A stretch of DNA of 64,000 bases from Chondrilla cf. caribensis. Its lineage: Eukaryota; Porifera; Demospongiae; Chondrillida; Chondrillidae. A program made the translations under genes and the position numbers. This document shows, in pieces, positions 24,002 through 34,808 of this stretch. The first letter of the stretch is position 1. Every line of letters starts with the position of its first letter. The stretch spans positions 502,324 to 566,323 of the forward strand of contig OZ026563.1 in NCBI GenBank assembly GCA_964020155.1, written 5' to 3'. The notes below the pieces were generated by a model. It saw nothing but the letters and a program-made list of their open reading frames with translations. It was not told the origin of the DNA and did no database searches.

Positions 24002-27000
24002 GTGTCTGTACACACACATGGATGCCCAGTACTGTTTGGGTTGCATGGACGGCAACTTTCCCAACTTACAGTCCATGCACTGTTTGCACTAAGCACCAAC
24101 GAATCCCTTCAGAATTGAAAGTACAGTACTATTTTCATTAATTTTGTAGGAACTATCCCATCTATCAGGTTTTAATGGTCTTAAAACTGAAACATTACAT
24201 AACATGACACACACTTTTCATATTCTCACGACTGGTTGTTGGTAGAACTCACACCTGGTGTAAAACCCCACACACTGTCATGCAGGTTCTCTTGCTGTGC
24301 TTATGCTCTTATTTGGTCTTCTTGAGTGCATTTTCAAGGAATTTTTTTGATTTTGTGATTTGAACTGGAATGCAATAGGTCAGAACATGTGACAAGGATG
24401 CAAGTCTCCCATCCTGTAGTGTTCCTTCAACTGTTCTCATCCTGTAGTGTTCCTTCAACTATTCTCATCCTGTAGTGTTCCTTCAACAGTTCTCATCCTG
24501 TAATGTTCCTTCAACTGTTCTCATCCTGTAGTGTTCCTTCAACAGTTCTCATCCTGTAGTGTTCCTTCAACAGTTCTCATCCTGTAGTGCTCCTTCAACT
24601 TTTCTCATCCTGTAGTGTTCCTTCAACTGTTCTCATCCTGTAGTGTTCCTTCAACTTTTCTCATCCTGTATTGGTCCCTTTAATGTAATGTTCCTGCATT
24701 ATTTGTGTTGAAGTAAGACTCACTGTGTGGGGCGTATACCAAAATACGTACATGTGACCTACTATGAACCACCATAGCAATGAACTGTGTTTACTCCATC
24801 ATCACTAGGGATCTTTTGAGGGCAAACAGTGGAACTTGCTTAGTAAGAGCTTTAAAACCCATCTGGTACATGTTGTTACCTTGAGAATTTCCTAATTGAA
24901 GTCAGAGTTCAGAGAGGAATAGAGTGAGAGTTCAGCCTATTGATGTTTATTTAGTAAGGGTTCCATCTAACAAGGGTACATGTGACTGTGAGGATTCCGT
25001 CTAACAAGGGTACATGTGTCTGTTTGGTGAGGGTTCTGTCTAACAAGGGTACATGTGTCTGTTTGGTGAGGGTTCTGTCTAACAAGGGTACATGTGTCTG
25101 TTTGGTGAGGGTTCCGTCTACCGAGGGTACATGTGTCTGTTGGGTGGGGGTTCCGTCTACCGTATTATTATTGTGAATACTGCTCCTTGGTCTCCTGTAG
25201 GTCCCCTCACGATATTAGCATTTCTTGGTCAAGGAGATCGCGCAAATGTTCTTCTGAAGTGAGTTCCTGTCAGAGACTATGCAATGATCATGATACATTT
25301 TAATTTGATTCATTATAACAAGTGCAAATTGTAGTTCACTTGAGGATGTACCTAATATCCCCTTCTCCATGGCATGTACCCATGTTTCTTGGGGGACCGG
25401 ATTATTATGTTATTATGATATTCTATTTTTAGTCAGAAGCCCACTAAGTGCAATTTGTAATGGCTGTATATGGCTTCCTTGGTAGATACCAACCTAATGA
25501 CTAATTATGTGTGGCTTCAGTCCACACTTATGCAGCACTATCTACATGTTTGTGTGTCTGTCTGTCTTTGTGTGTGTGTGTTCCCATGTGGTACCAGTGT
25601 GTCCACTCAGGTCTACCCCATGTGGTACCAGTGTGTCCACTCAGGTCTATCCCATGTGGTACCAGTGTGTCCACTTGGATCGATTGTGCTGACTTGTGTA
25701 CAGTGGAGGTGTCTGTATGGCTTGCCTGAACCATTCTCTTGTTTGCTAACACACTACCTACTATTATTTCAGTCTTGTGCTTAATCTGCATTTTGATTCA
25801 CTCTCCCCTTGTCTGTTTGCTGACTTCAGTATCGTCCGTGGGAAGCTTCAGTCACAAACAACCTTCGCGGACAGATTGTTTGGCCTGAGGAGCATCCACT
25901 GGACTTCACGGTCACGTTGTACAAGGTGAGACAAGCCTGTTGAATCTGCGAGAACAGTCAGGTGTTGTGATGTTGCAGAGTGCTGCGAGAACAGTCAGGT
26001 GTTGTGATGTTACAGAGTGCAATGATGAGAGCATTCATTCTCAGTTTGTGGTTCACTTCAAGTTCACATTTGCCCGACACAAGCACATTCTCATGTTTGA
26101 ACTCGATCAACGGCAGTTACATAATTTCATTCTGCTGTCCCCTCGTGTCCATTGGTTGATACACGTGTGCCTGTGTAGAAGGCATGAAACTCAAAATTGT
26201 AACTCTAGCTGAGCAGATAAGACCTATTCTTGTACTCCTACTGGAACACCTCCATTCAGTGTCAAATATTGACGGCTGTGAATCATTTCTTTTGTGCCAA
26301 TTGCATGGACGTACGTATGGTGGTTAAATATAAACTTGAATTGATATTGTAGGTGCTGGCCGTGTCACTGTAGTGTAGCGGTTATCACGTGTGCCTAACA
26401 CGCACAAGGTCCCTGGTTCGATCCCAGGTAGTGACATTTTTGTCTTTTTTTTTCTTTGTGCCAATACAGTGAGCTATTCTGTTTCAAACATTTAAATCCG
26501 AAAATAGCTCACTGGTTTGCATATGTCACTGTAGTGTAGTGGTTATCACGTGTGCCTAACACGCACAAGGTCCCTGGTTCGATCCCAGGCAGTGACATTT
26601 TCGTATTTTTTTTCTTTGTGCCAATACAGTGAGCTATTTTGTTTCAAACATTTAAATCCGAGAATAGCTCACTGGTTTGCATATGTCACTGTAGTGTAGC
26701 GGTTATCACGTGTGCCTCACACGCACAAGGTCCCTGGTTCGATCCCAGGCAGTGACATTTTCGTATTTTTTTTCTTTGTGCCAATACAGTGAGCTATTTT
26801 GTTTCAAACATTTAAATCCGAGAATAGCTCACTGGTTTGCATATGTCACTGTAGTGTAGCGGTTATCACGTGTGCCTCACACGCACAAGGTCCCTGGTTC
26901 GATCCCAGGCAGTGACATTTTTCTTGGGTTTTTTTGCAACGCAGACTGCAAAAGCCACTCACTTTGAGTCGAAAGAATGGGAATTTGTTGCTGTCGATAA

Positions 27001-28184
27001 AGACAGAAATGGCAAGAAAAAAGTGCTGGCAAAAGCATCCGTTAACATGTCGCAGTATACAGACCTGGCAGTGGACACGCGGGTCACCCTGGACCTGAAA
27101 CCCGTGTCGAAGAAGATTGGAAGTGTGGCTCTCGACATCAGTCTTGTTGCTGAATTCATCAAAGAAGGGAAGGCAACGTGAGTTGATCGAAATGTTGGTT
27201 TTCTCCCTTCCATTGTGACCGCTTGTCCCTGTCCACCTACCTATATACAGTAAATTATCACTATTCTCCCACAATGTTTGAATTTGGTCGATTCACTGGA
27301 TGTTCAATACTGTTTGTATATTGGTATTGGGAAATTGTGAATATTGTGGTACTGGATTAACAATATTTCACTGTATACAAGACTATGTGTGTACTTGCAG
27401 TGATGAGGACATGGTCAGTTTGTCAAGTGCGAGGAGTTTCTCAGGAATTTCTGATGACTTTGATGACCTTGAAGACGATGGTAGCGACCACATGGGGTCC
27501 AGAGAAGACCTTGGGCACTCCTTTGATAGCCCAAGACCACCATCGCCATATGTAAGCATGTGTGCGCACACACACATGCAACACACACATGCAACACACA
27601 CACACAACACACACACACACATGTATGTATGTAGGTACATACATATGTATATACGTACTTTGATAGATGCTCTTCATATTATTCCGTGTTCAGATTCCAC
27701 TGCCCAGTGAAGTGGTGCCCGAGCAAGTGCAGTGTGAGTTTCATATACCATTAATTCCAGTCCAGTCCAGTCCAATCTGTGGGCACATACGTATGTACAT
27801 GTAGATATGTTTTACACTCTGTAGTATAGACTTTGTATGTTCAAACAGCACATTTTTTGGTTCATTTATAGTGTATTTGTTTGAATTCATGTTTTTATAG
27901 TGATGTTCACATGTTTGGTAGTGATATTTTTACTTCATTCACGCTCAATACCCCTTACGGTAGTGTGGGCGGAGTCTGTCACTAAGGACCACCGCAATGT
28001 GAAGTTACTCAACATGAATACGTCGTGGAGGAGCGGGCTGGGATTCCTGGCCATCATTCATCACTTCAAACCAGACCTAGTGTGAGTAGTTTGTCAATAT
28101 GTGCAGTACAGGTATGTATGTACAGTTGAGCCTCATCAGCACAACATGACTTAGCACGAAATGTCCTTTATCATGGATCTTATG

Positions 28185-28236
<52 letters not shown>

Positions 28237-30162
28237 GTGCGCGCACGTGTGTGAGTATGTGAGGAGGACTGATGGTACCTTCATCTGCTCGTATTTTCTC
28301 CAGTGACTATAACTCGCTCTCTCCATTGAACATTCGCGATAACAACATTCTTGTGAGTGCTCCACTGTGTGTGGATGGGTGTGTGTGTGGTGGGTGTTGG
28401 TATGCATGTTTGTGAGTGGGTGTGAATGTGAGTGAGAGTGCATGTGAGGTGCAACATGCTTACATCCATGTCTCTGTCACCTCCCTTCCTCCCTCCTCCC
28501 CTCTTCCCTTCTTCCCATCACCTCCCTTCCTCCCTTCTCCCCTCCTCCCCTCTACCCCTCTCGTCCACCCCTACTCCCCACCCCTCCTCCAGGTGAAAGA
28601 ACTTTGTCGCAGTCTAGGGATTCCTTGTCCCATAAAGCCGGATCATATGGACTCAACAACTATTCCCAAAACTGACATGATCGCTGGTTTCGTGTATCAG
28701 TTATTTGTCCATCTTGACAATGGGATGCCACAGACCCTCCCACCACCACCACCGCCCCCACCATCACAGCCTGTGATGCAGAATGGGAGTGTCTACTGTT
28801 CTGTCCGCTACGAGCTGACCCCCCCTGGTGTCAGACGGCAGTATTCACCTCAAATCTCCAAGGCAAATAGCCCACCCAGACAAAGTATTCTGTTTCGCAA
28901 GTGTGGGTCACTCAAGGAAAGCCCGCCCTCCTCAGAGAAGAACAACTCGGCAAAGGAAACTGTACCATCAGATCAGAGTGCTAAGCAGTCATCACGACAG
29001 CTAAATCCCTCGCCAGACGAGTTGATCATCCAAGAATACGCGGTGTCTCCTACATTCAGTAAGCATCAACCGAGGATGTACGGGAATGCTGAAAACGAGA
29101 TAGACAGCTCTGATGAAGAGGATATTGTGGTGAAGGTATCCGATGTTCCTTTTGCTCCAAAGGAAGCCCCCAACAGCAAGGAACAGCTTCAGGTTGGGGA
29201 AGAACCCACAGGCAAGGTGAGCAAGGATAGCACAGAGGATGTAGCAGCAGTGTTGAAGTGCTTGCATTCAGAGAAGGATGTTTTGTCTGACGGGACAGAA
29301 TCCTCTGGGGTTGGCTCTCCACCAGATGGTAAGGTCTCTCTCAGTGACATTAAACTCACCGAGGATGTTCAAAATGACAGTAAATTGGCAAACATTGATG
29401 AACATAAGGAGAGTGAGAGGCCCAGCTCTGAGACTGTTGTCACCTCCCCTAAAAGATCCCTTCCGAGCCTCCCTGTAGACAAGAAGAGAAAACTTCCGAC
29501 TGCTCCGTCTCCTTCCGATCGCAATCGCTCAATGTCTGTTTCTGCTCTCAGCATGACTCAGACACAGGGAGAACCAGTCCGCCGCATGTCTGGCTCCTCC
29601 AGCCGTGACAACCACGCTCCTCCCCCTCGCCCCAAGAAGGAACGTAGTAAGGGGTCAGTTGGTGCCGTCCTCCTTGAAGAGTTCGAGAACCTCCCTCTGC
29701 GTAGACTTCCTCAGCCAAGGAGGGTGTCTGCCTCAGAGGAACCCTTTGAGAGACCAGCTACGGCCGAGCTGCCTAGGAGTGAAGCTGAGCAAAAGCCAAT
29801 CGCTCTTCAGAACAAGGTGGGATCCGTTGACTTGCTCTCGGAACCAAGTCCTCCCACGTCCTCACGGCGACGCCGACAACATGGTGGCTCCCAGCAACTG
29901 ACAGCTAAGAACCTTTCCAACATTACTCCTTCCCTTTCAGCCCTCAATGTTGCCAGCCAACCCCCGAAGGTGTCCAGCGAACACAACCTGCTCAAGGAGC
30001 TGGAGAAGGCCCAGCAGGGGGAGGAGTGCCTGGAAGACCTCACGGTGAAGAAGGGATCATTAACACGAGGTCTTTTAAAGGGCATTGAAGAAGACCTTCA
30101 CAGGGACCAGCTCTCTCCACCCATCGCAGAGGTATGTGTGCGTATATATGTCAATGTGGTGT

Positions 30163-30227
<65 letters not shown>

Positions 30228-32051
30228 TAGTAGTGGCTGTGGCCATCTTGACGGTGTCTCTCTGTTGAGCTCGGTCTCCCCCTCATCCAGGAGGATGAAC
30301 TGGACGTTCCACTCCAGGAGGAAGAAATCTCCAAAGTACGTACATGTAGTATCTGTACATTCATCATCAACCGTGTACTGGTTTTCTTACTTGTGTGAGA
30401 TTTGTGGTTGTGTTAAAGTCTGGTTCTGATCCTCAGGAGGAGGAGAGGAAATTGCTGACCAAGGTGGAATACCATCAGCAGAGATTGGATGAGATCACAA
30501 AGGAGATTGAAAAGGCTAACATGGAAGGGGAGATGCTGCAGATTGATCTGAACAATGCTAGAAATAGAGGTGAATTGCCAGCCCTGGGGGATTGCCAGTC
30601 CTGGGGATTGCCAGCCCTGGGGATTGCCAGTCCTGGGGGATTGCCAGTCCTGGGGATTGCCAGCCCTGGGGATTGCCAGTCCTGGGGGATTGCCAGTCCT
30701 GGGGATTGCCAGTCCTGGGGATTGCCAGTCCTGGGGATTGCCAGTCCTGGGGATTGCCAGTCCTGGGGGATTGCCAGTCCTGGGGGATTGCCAGTCCTGG
30801 GGATTGCCAGTCCTGGGGATTGCCAGTCCTGGGGGATTGCCAGTCCTAGGGGATTGCCAGCCCTGGGGGATTAGATGTAATTTCTGAATCGATTTATCAA
30901 TGCATTGTCACTGATTGATCGCTCCATTAGTTACTGGAAATTATGAAGTGGACATAACAGGAAGCCACTTCCCCTTTGTTAGACAGTGTGGTCATCCAAT
31001 AGACATGGGGGGTAGCTTCCTGTTCTACTCACTTAATTGCCTCCTGTGATTAATCGATTTGCTTGCCGAAAATCAATTCATTGAACAATCCATTCATTGT
31101 CCCACCACTAGTAAATATGTATGTACATTGACGGTTGACAGTTGTGAACAGTAGTTTGAAATATTCACTGCATGGATTGAGTGCACTAAACAACTACACT
31201 GTACTTTGTACTGAGTACAGTGGAACACTTGATGATGGTAGTAAACCACCTCGGTAATAACACCACTATCTTCCAGTCTCAGGAATTTCTATGCTTCATT
31301 GCTCGGTGCTTTCTACTTTGGTAATAACCATTGAGACCACTTTGACTGGTCCCGTAGGTGGCCTCAGTAGTGAGGTTCTAGTGTTGTGTGTACACTGCGA
31401 GATGTATTTGTCCAAGATGGTTCCCGGGTTGCTGTGGTAACCGCTTCTATATACTCACACACAGCGGACAAAGCAAGAATGAAAGAAGTCACAGATCAAT
31501 TCCTGGACCTCTTGAAGAAGAAGAATGAACTGATAAAACACAAGACAGAAATCTATATAATGTTAGTCGAGAACTGTCCTCACAGCTCTGTACATGGCAT
31601 GTGTGGTGTGACCGCTCTGTACATGGCGTGTGTGGTGTCACAGCTCTGTACATGGTGTGTGGTGTGACCGCTCTGTACATGGCGTGTGTGGTGTGACAGC
31701 TCTGTACATGGCATGTGTGGTGTGACAGCTCTGTACATGGTGTGTGGTGTGACAGCTCTGTACATGGCATGTGCGGTGTGACAGCTCTGTACATGGCATG
31801 TGTGGTGTGACAGCTCTGTACATGGCGTATGTGGTGTGACAGTTACAAATGTTATGTTGCCATTCCCTAAGGCACGAGGAAGAAGAGATTGAAAGAAGAG
31901 AGTATGAAGTAAAGAGAGAGTTAAAAAAATTGGAAGGAATTGAAGGTCTGTTTCCATGGGCAGTTTGTACAAATGTGTGTACACGTGTGGTTGTACACAC
32001 TGTACATTAATTTGTTTAACAAGTTCACATGTGGGACATGGCCATCATTGC

Positions 32052-32087
<36 letters not shown>

Positions 32088-33362
32088 ATATATGTATTTT
32101 GTATATGTACATACGTGCATATACGTATGTGTGTACGTGTGTTGTGTAGCAATGCATACCATTATTTGCGTGGAATGCTGCCCTATAATCAGCCCACAGT
32201 TCGTTGACTGCTTGTCGTATTGTGCATGTTCAGATTATCAGAAGACCCGGGAACAGAAGAAACGAGAGGACGAACTGTTGCAGGAGTTGATGGAGCTAGT
32301 CAATGCTAGAGATAAGCTGGAACAGAGGAAGCTTGCGCATGAAGTGATGTGAGTGAGAGGTGTGGTCGGGATCTCGTTACCATGACACACATACGCCTGT
32401 AGGGTTTGTTGCACATGTGCAAAGGAGTACCTGTGTAGGGGTCCAAGTGTGGGGGTCCCAGTGTAGGGATCCCAGTATAGGGGTCCCAGTGTGGGGGTCC
32501 CAGTGTGGGGATCCCAGTGTGGGGGGCCCAGTGTGGGGGGCCCAGTATAGGGGTCCCAGTGTGGGGGTCCCAGTGTGGGGATCCCAGTGTGAGGGGCCCA
32601 GTGTGGGGGGCCCAGTGTGGGGGCCCAGTGTGGGGGTCCCAGTGTGGGGATCCCAGTGTGGGGGGCCCAGTGTGGGGGGCCCAGTATAGGGGTCCCAGTG
32701 TGGGGGTCCCAGTGTGGGGATCCCAGTGTGAGGGGCCCAGTGTGGGGGGCCCAGTGTGGGGGTCCCAGTGTGGAGAACTTCCTGTCCTGTCCCTACTCTA
32801 TTGTGCGGTGACAGCAGAATGTAGAACTGGGAGATTTCTGTAATCTGATGCTCTTTGGACAGCCGTGAGGCATGCCTGATTGAGCAGGTTATCAAGTATT
32901 ATAGTCTATACATGTCACCTGTGATGACATCAGAGTGTAGTTGGTCTTTGAGCTCTGTGGACTGTAGACACGCATCCTATAACCACCATATGTCCATGTC
33001 ACAATGTACAATAATGTATTATATAAAATTAGTATACTGTACTCTATAGAAAACACCTACAGTATAAGTATACAATATATGACATTGTAATAGTATTATT
33101 GTTAGCTTGTATTGTTTTCAATCTAACCCTGAACTGGACAAGGGCCATGAAGTTTCTTAACTCGATTTACTTGTTAGCGTCATAAGACCGTGACACTGTG
33201 TAGTGTGTTGGTTGGTTGTTATGGTTACCATATCATTGCTGTGTTCCATGCAGGGGAGAGACAGATGCAGAGTCCCTCGTTCAAATGGAGGAGGAGTTGC
33301 CCGGGGCGATCATGGGAAACCCTAACCCCAGGCAACAGACGAAGGACTGTGTCATCATGTGA
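23584..33362 (+). CDS. EHBP1: EHBP1-like protein (C2, calponin-homology, bMERB, CaaX)
   Basis: Homologue of EH domain-binding protein 1, which links Rab GTPases and EHD proteins to actin during endosomal recycling. Exons: 23584-23687, 25201-25258, 25830-25925, 26945-27177, 27401-27551, 27694-27733, 27964-28081, 28304-28352, 28593-30131, 30291-30335, 30437-30569, 31465-31561, 31872-31945, 32234-32348, 33254-33362; all in phase, 986 residues. N-terminal C2-type domain about 1-170 ([32 protein letters not shown]). Calponin-homology domain about 240-330 ([32 protein letters not shown]). Exon 9 encodes a long disordered Ser/Pro/Glu region. A charged coiled-coil bMERB domain fills exons 11-14 (about 790-950). 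The last four residues CVIM form a CaaX prenylation signal, as in vertebrate EHBP1. Intron 3 holds four tRNA genes. The C2-CH linker is far shorter than in human EHBP1 (about 60 residues). Confidence 0.92.
23912..23999. repeat. (TG)n microsatellite, EHBP1 intron 1
   Basis: Nearly pure TG tract with one TATG interruption, about 220 bases after the exon 1 donor. Confidence 0.9.
24407..24667. repeat. 28-base minisatellite, EHBP1 intron 1
   Basis: About nine units of TCATCCTGTAGTGTTCCTTC plus AACTGTTC, with a few substitutions. Confidence 0.85.
24950..25165. repeat. 39-base minisatellite, EHBP1 intron 1
   Basis: Four to five units containing ACAAGGGTACATGTGTCTG and GGTGAGGGTTC. It ends shortly before exon 2. 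Confidence 0.85.
25583..25676. repeat. 33-base minisatellite, three units
   Basis: Three copies of a unit containing CCCATGTGGTACCAGTGTGT in EHBP1 intron 2. Confidence 0.85.
26364..26436 (+). tRNA. tRNA-Val (anticodon AAC), copy 1
   Basis: 73 bases that fold as a full cloverleaf. The acceptor stem pairs GTCACTG with TAGTGAC, the anticodon loop is CTAACAC, and the T arm is CCTGG-TTCGATC-CCAGG. A T-rich pol III terminator follows. No intron. It lies on the sense strand of EHBP1 intron 3. The acceptor stem has one G-T pair. Confidence 0.93.
26525..26597 (+). tRNA. tRNA-Val (anticodon AAC), copy 2
   Basis: Same cloverleaf as copy 1, with a fully paired acceptor stem (GTCACTG/CAGTGAC) and one D-loop change. 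Anticodon loop CTAACAC. Starts 161 bases after copy 1. Confidence 0.93.
26685..26757 (+). tRNA. tRNA-Val (anticodon CAC), copy 3
   Basis: Anticodon loop CTCACAC, so position 34 is C instead of A and the reading changes from GUU/GUC-type to GUG codons. The rest matches copy 2 apart from the D loop. 160 bases after copy 2. Confidence 0.93.
26845..26917 (+). tRNA. tRNA-Val (anticodon CAC), copy 4
   Basis: Identical in sequence to copy 3 across the tRNA and again 160 bases downstream. It ends 28 bases before exon 4 of EHBP1, so its terminator tract overlaps the host intron's 3' splice region. Confidence 0.93.
28186..28227. repeat. (TG)n microsatellite, EHBP1 intron 7
   Basis: TG tract grading into GTGGG variants, upstream of exon 8. 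Confidence 0.85.
30160..30225. repeat. (TG)n microsatellite near the EHBP1 exon 9 donor
   Basis: Sense-strand TG tract starting about 30 bases after the donor at 30132, inside a 159-base intron. Confidence 0.85.
30575..30871. repeat. 17/18-base minisatellite starting at the EHBP1 exon 11 donor
   Basis: About seventeen units of GATTGCCAGTCCTGGGG with four or five Gs on the sense strand. It begins within ten bases of the splice donor at 30570. Confidence 0.9.
31584..31845. repeat. 29-base minisatellite filling EHBP1 intron 12
   Basis: About nine units built on GCTCTGTACATGGCATGTGT. It occupies most of the 310-base intron between 31561 and 31872. Confidence 0.9.
32055..32086. repeat. (TG)n microsatellite, EHBP1 intron 13
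   Basis: Short TG tract on the sense strand. Confidence 0.8.
32425..32775. repeat. 15-base G-rich minisatellite, EHBP1 intron 14
   Basis: About 23 units of CCCAGTGTGGGGGTC with runs of four to six Gs on the sense strand. A higher-order repeat of roughly 165 bases is visible. Confidence 0.9.
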
Positions 33363-33934
33363 CAGTCATGTGACAGTCATGTGATAGATTGCCATCTGAG
33401 CCATTCAACTACTCCTTAGGGTATTTTTCTTACTTTAATAGTGTACTTGTTGGGGGAGCATGTTTTTATTTGATTTTTGTCACACCCTGTATGATAATTG
33501 TCAGTACTATTGTAAATCAATGTGTATGATTTCTGTAATATATTGCACTAAAGTTCTGTAAGTTGTATATTTACTAATTATGATAATGACAATTTGGCCA
33601 ATATTGTAAATACATATTAATGTTGCATTATATACAAAATACCAATTGTAAATATCTATAACTATGTTTATTGCATGAGTTTATTGATATTAATTAAATC
33701 ACTTGAGAATTAAATTGATGTTATGTAGCACTTTCCAAGTTGGGACAAGCAAACATGATGTACATTTGCATTGTATTATCATGAGATAAATAACCAAATT
33801 AAACAAATAAACAATCAACACACAACACACTGTGAAGTGCTGATGAATGAGAAATCTATATGGTTCGTGGTCAGCAATCACAAACGAATCTACATGTTAG
33901 TTGCCATAGTAACACCAGATGTCCAGCTGGTGTT
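33363..33934. other. Convergent 3' region of EHBP1 and the BET gene
   Basis: AT-rich spacer holding both 3' UTRs. Plus-strand AATAAA motifs near 33785-33810 and minus-strand AATAAA near 33667-33672 could serve as poly(A) signals, implying overlapping transcripts. Confidence 0.4.
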
Positions 33935-34037
33935 CTAGGTCAAATAGTTCTGCTCAAACTGTGACATGAGCTCGCTCTCAAGAGTGAAGTCTACCGCATT
34001 TTCTTTCTACAAGGACAGAGAGGGAAAGGTGTATTGG

Positions 34038-34110
<73 letters not shown>

Positions 34111-34698
34111 CAACTTGGTAGGCTCAAACTTACTGCTTTTCTTTCACGCTCCTCTTGTTCCCTTCGTCGTTCAGCTTCCCGTTCTTCTGCTGATTTCATC
34201 TTCGTTGATTCTTCCTCTTCTCTTCTCTGTTTCTCGGCATTTTCTGCTTTTAAGATTTCTCTGGAGAAGACAAAGGATACCAGAGTGCATTGTTGACTAT
34301 TAGGCATAGTGTGTGTGTGTGTGTGTGTGTGTGCGTGTGGTGTGTGTACGCACACATGTACATGTTGACAAACAAGGGTTCACCTAGCCTTTGCTGCCAT
34401 CTTTCTCTGCTGCTCTTGTTCGAGTTGTCTCTTTTGTTCCCTTCTCTGTTCCTCTAACTCGCGCTTTATCTGTTCCTACCAAACCAACAGAAGTAAAGCA
34501 GAGTACAGTGGACAGCGTAGCACAGTTAACAGCAGAGAACAGCATGTTCGCTTTGAATAGTGAACAGGTATCTCACTTGCTTCTCTTTCTCCAGTGCCTG
34601 CTGCTGGAACATCTTAAAACTCTCGTTTGATGATGGAATTGGTTTGGGTGGTTGGAAATCAGGTGATGTTGGCTGCAAAACAAAGCAAAGACAAAAGT

Positions 34699-34753
<55 letters not shown>

Positions 34754-34755
34754 TA

Positions 34756-34808
<53 letters not shown>

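Larger units (their letters stand above)
26364..26917 (+). repeat. 160-base tandem array carrying tRNA-Val and a hairpin spacer
   Basis: Three and a half units of about 160 bases. Each spacer holds CAGTGAGCTATT and, 25 bases on, AATAGCTCACTG, an exact 12-base inverted repeat. The spacers are almost identical, so the array arose by tandem duplication. Confidence 0.9.

Noticed and set aside
30575..30871. Regular direct repeats resembling a CRISPR array
   Set aside because: Units are 17-18 bases head to tail with no unique spacers, inside an animal intron; it is a minisatellite.
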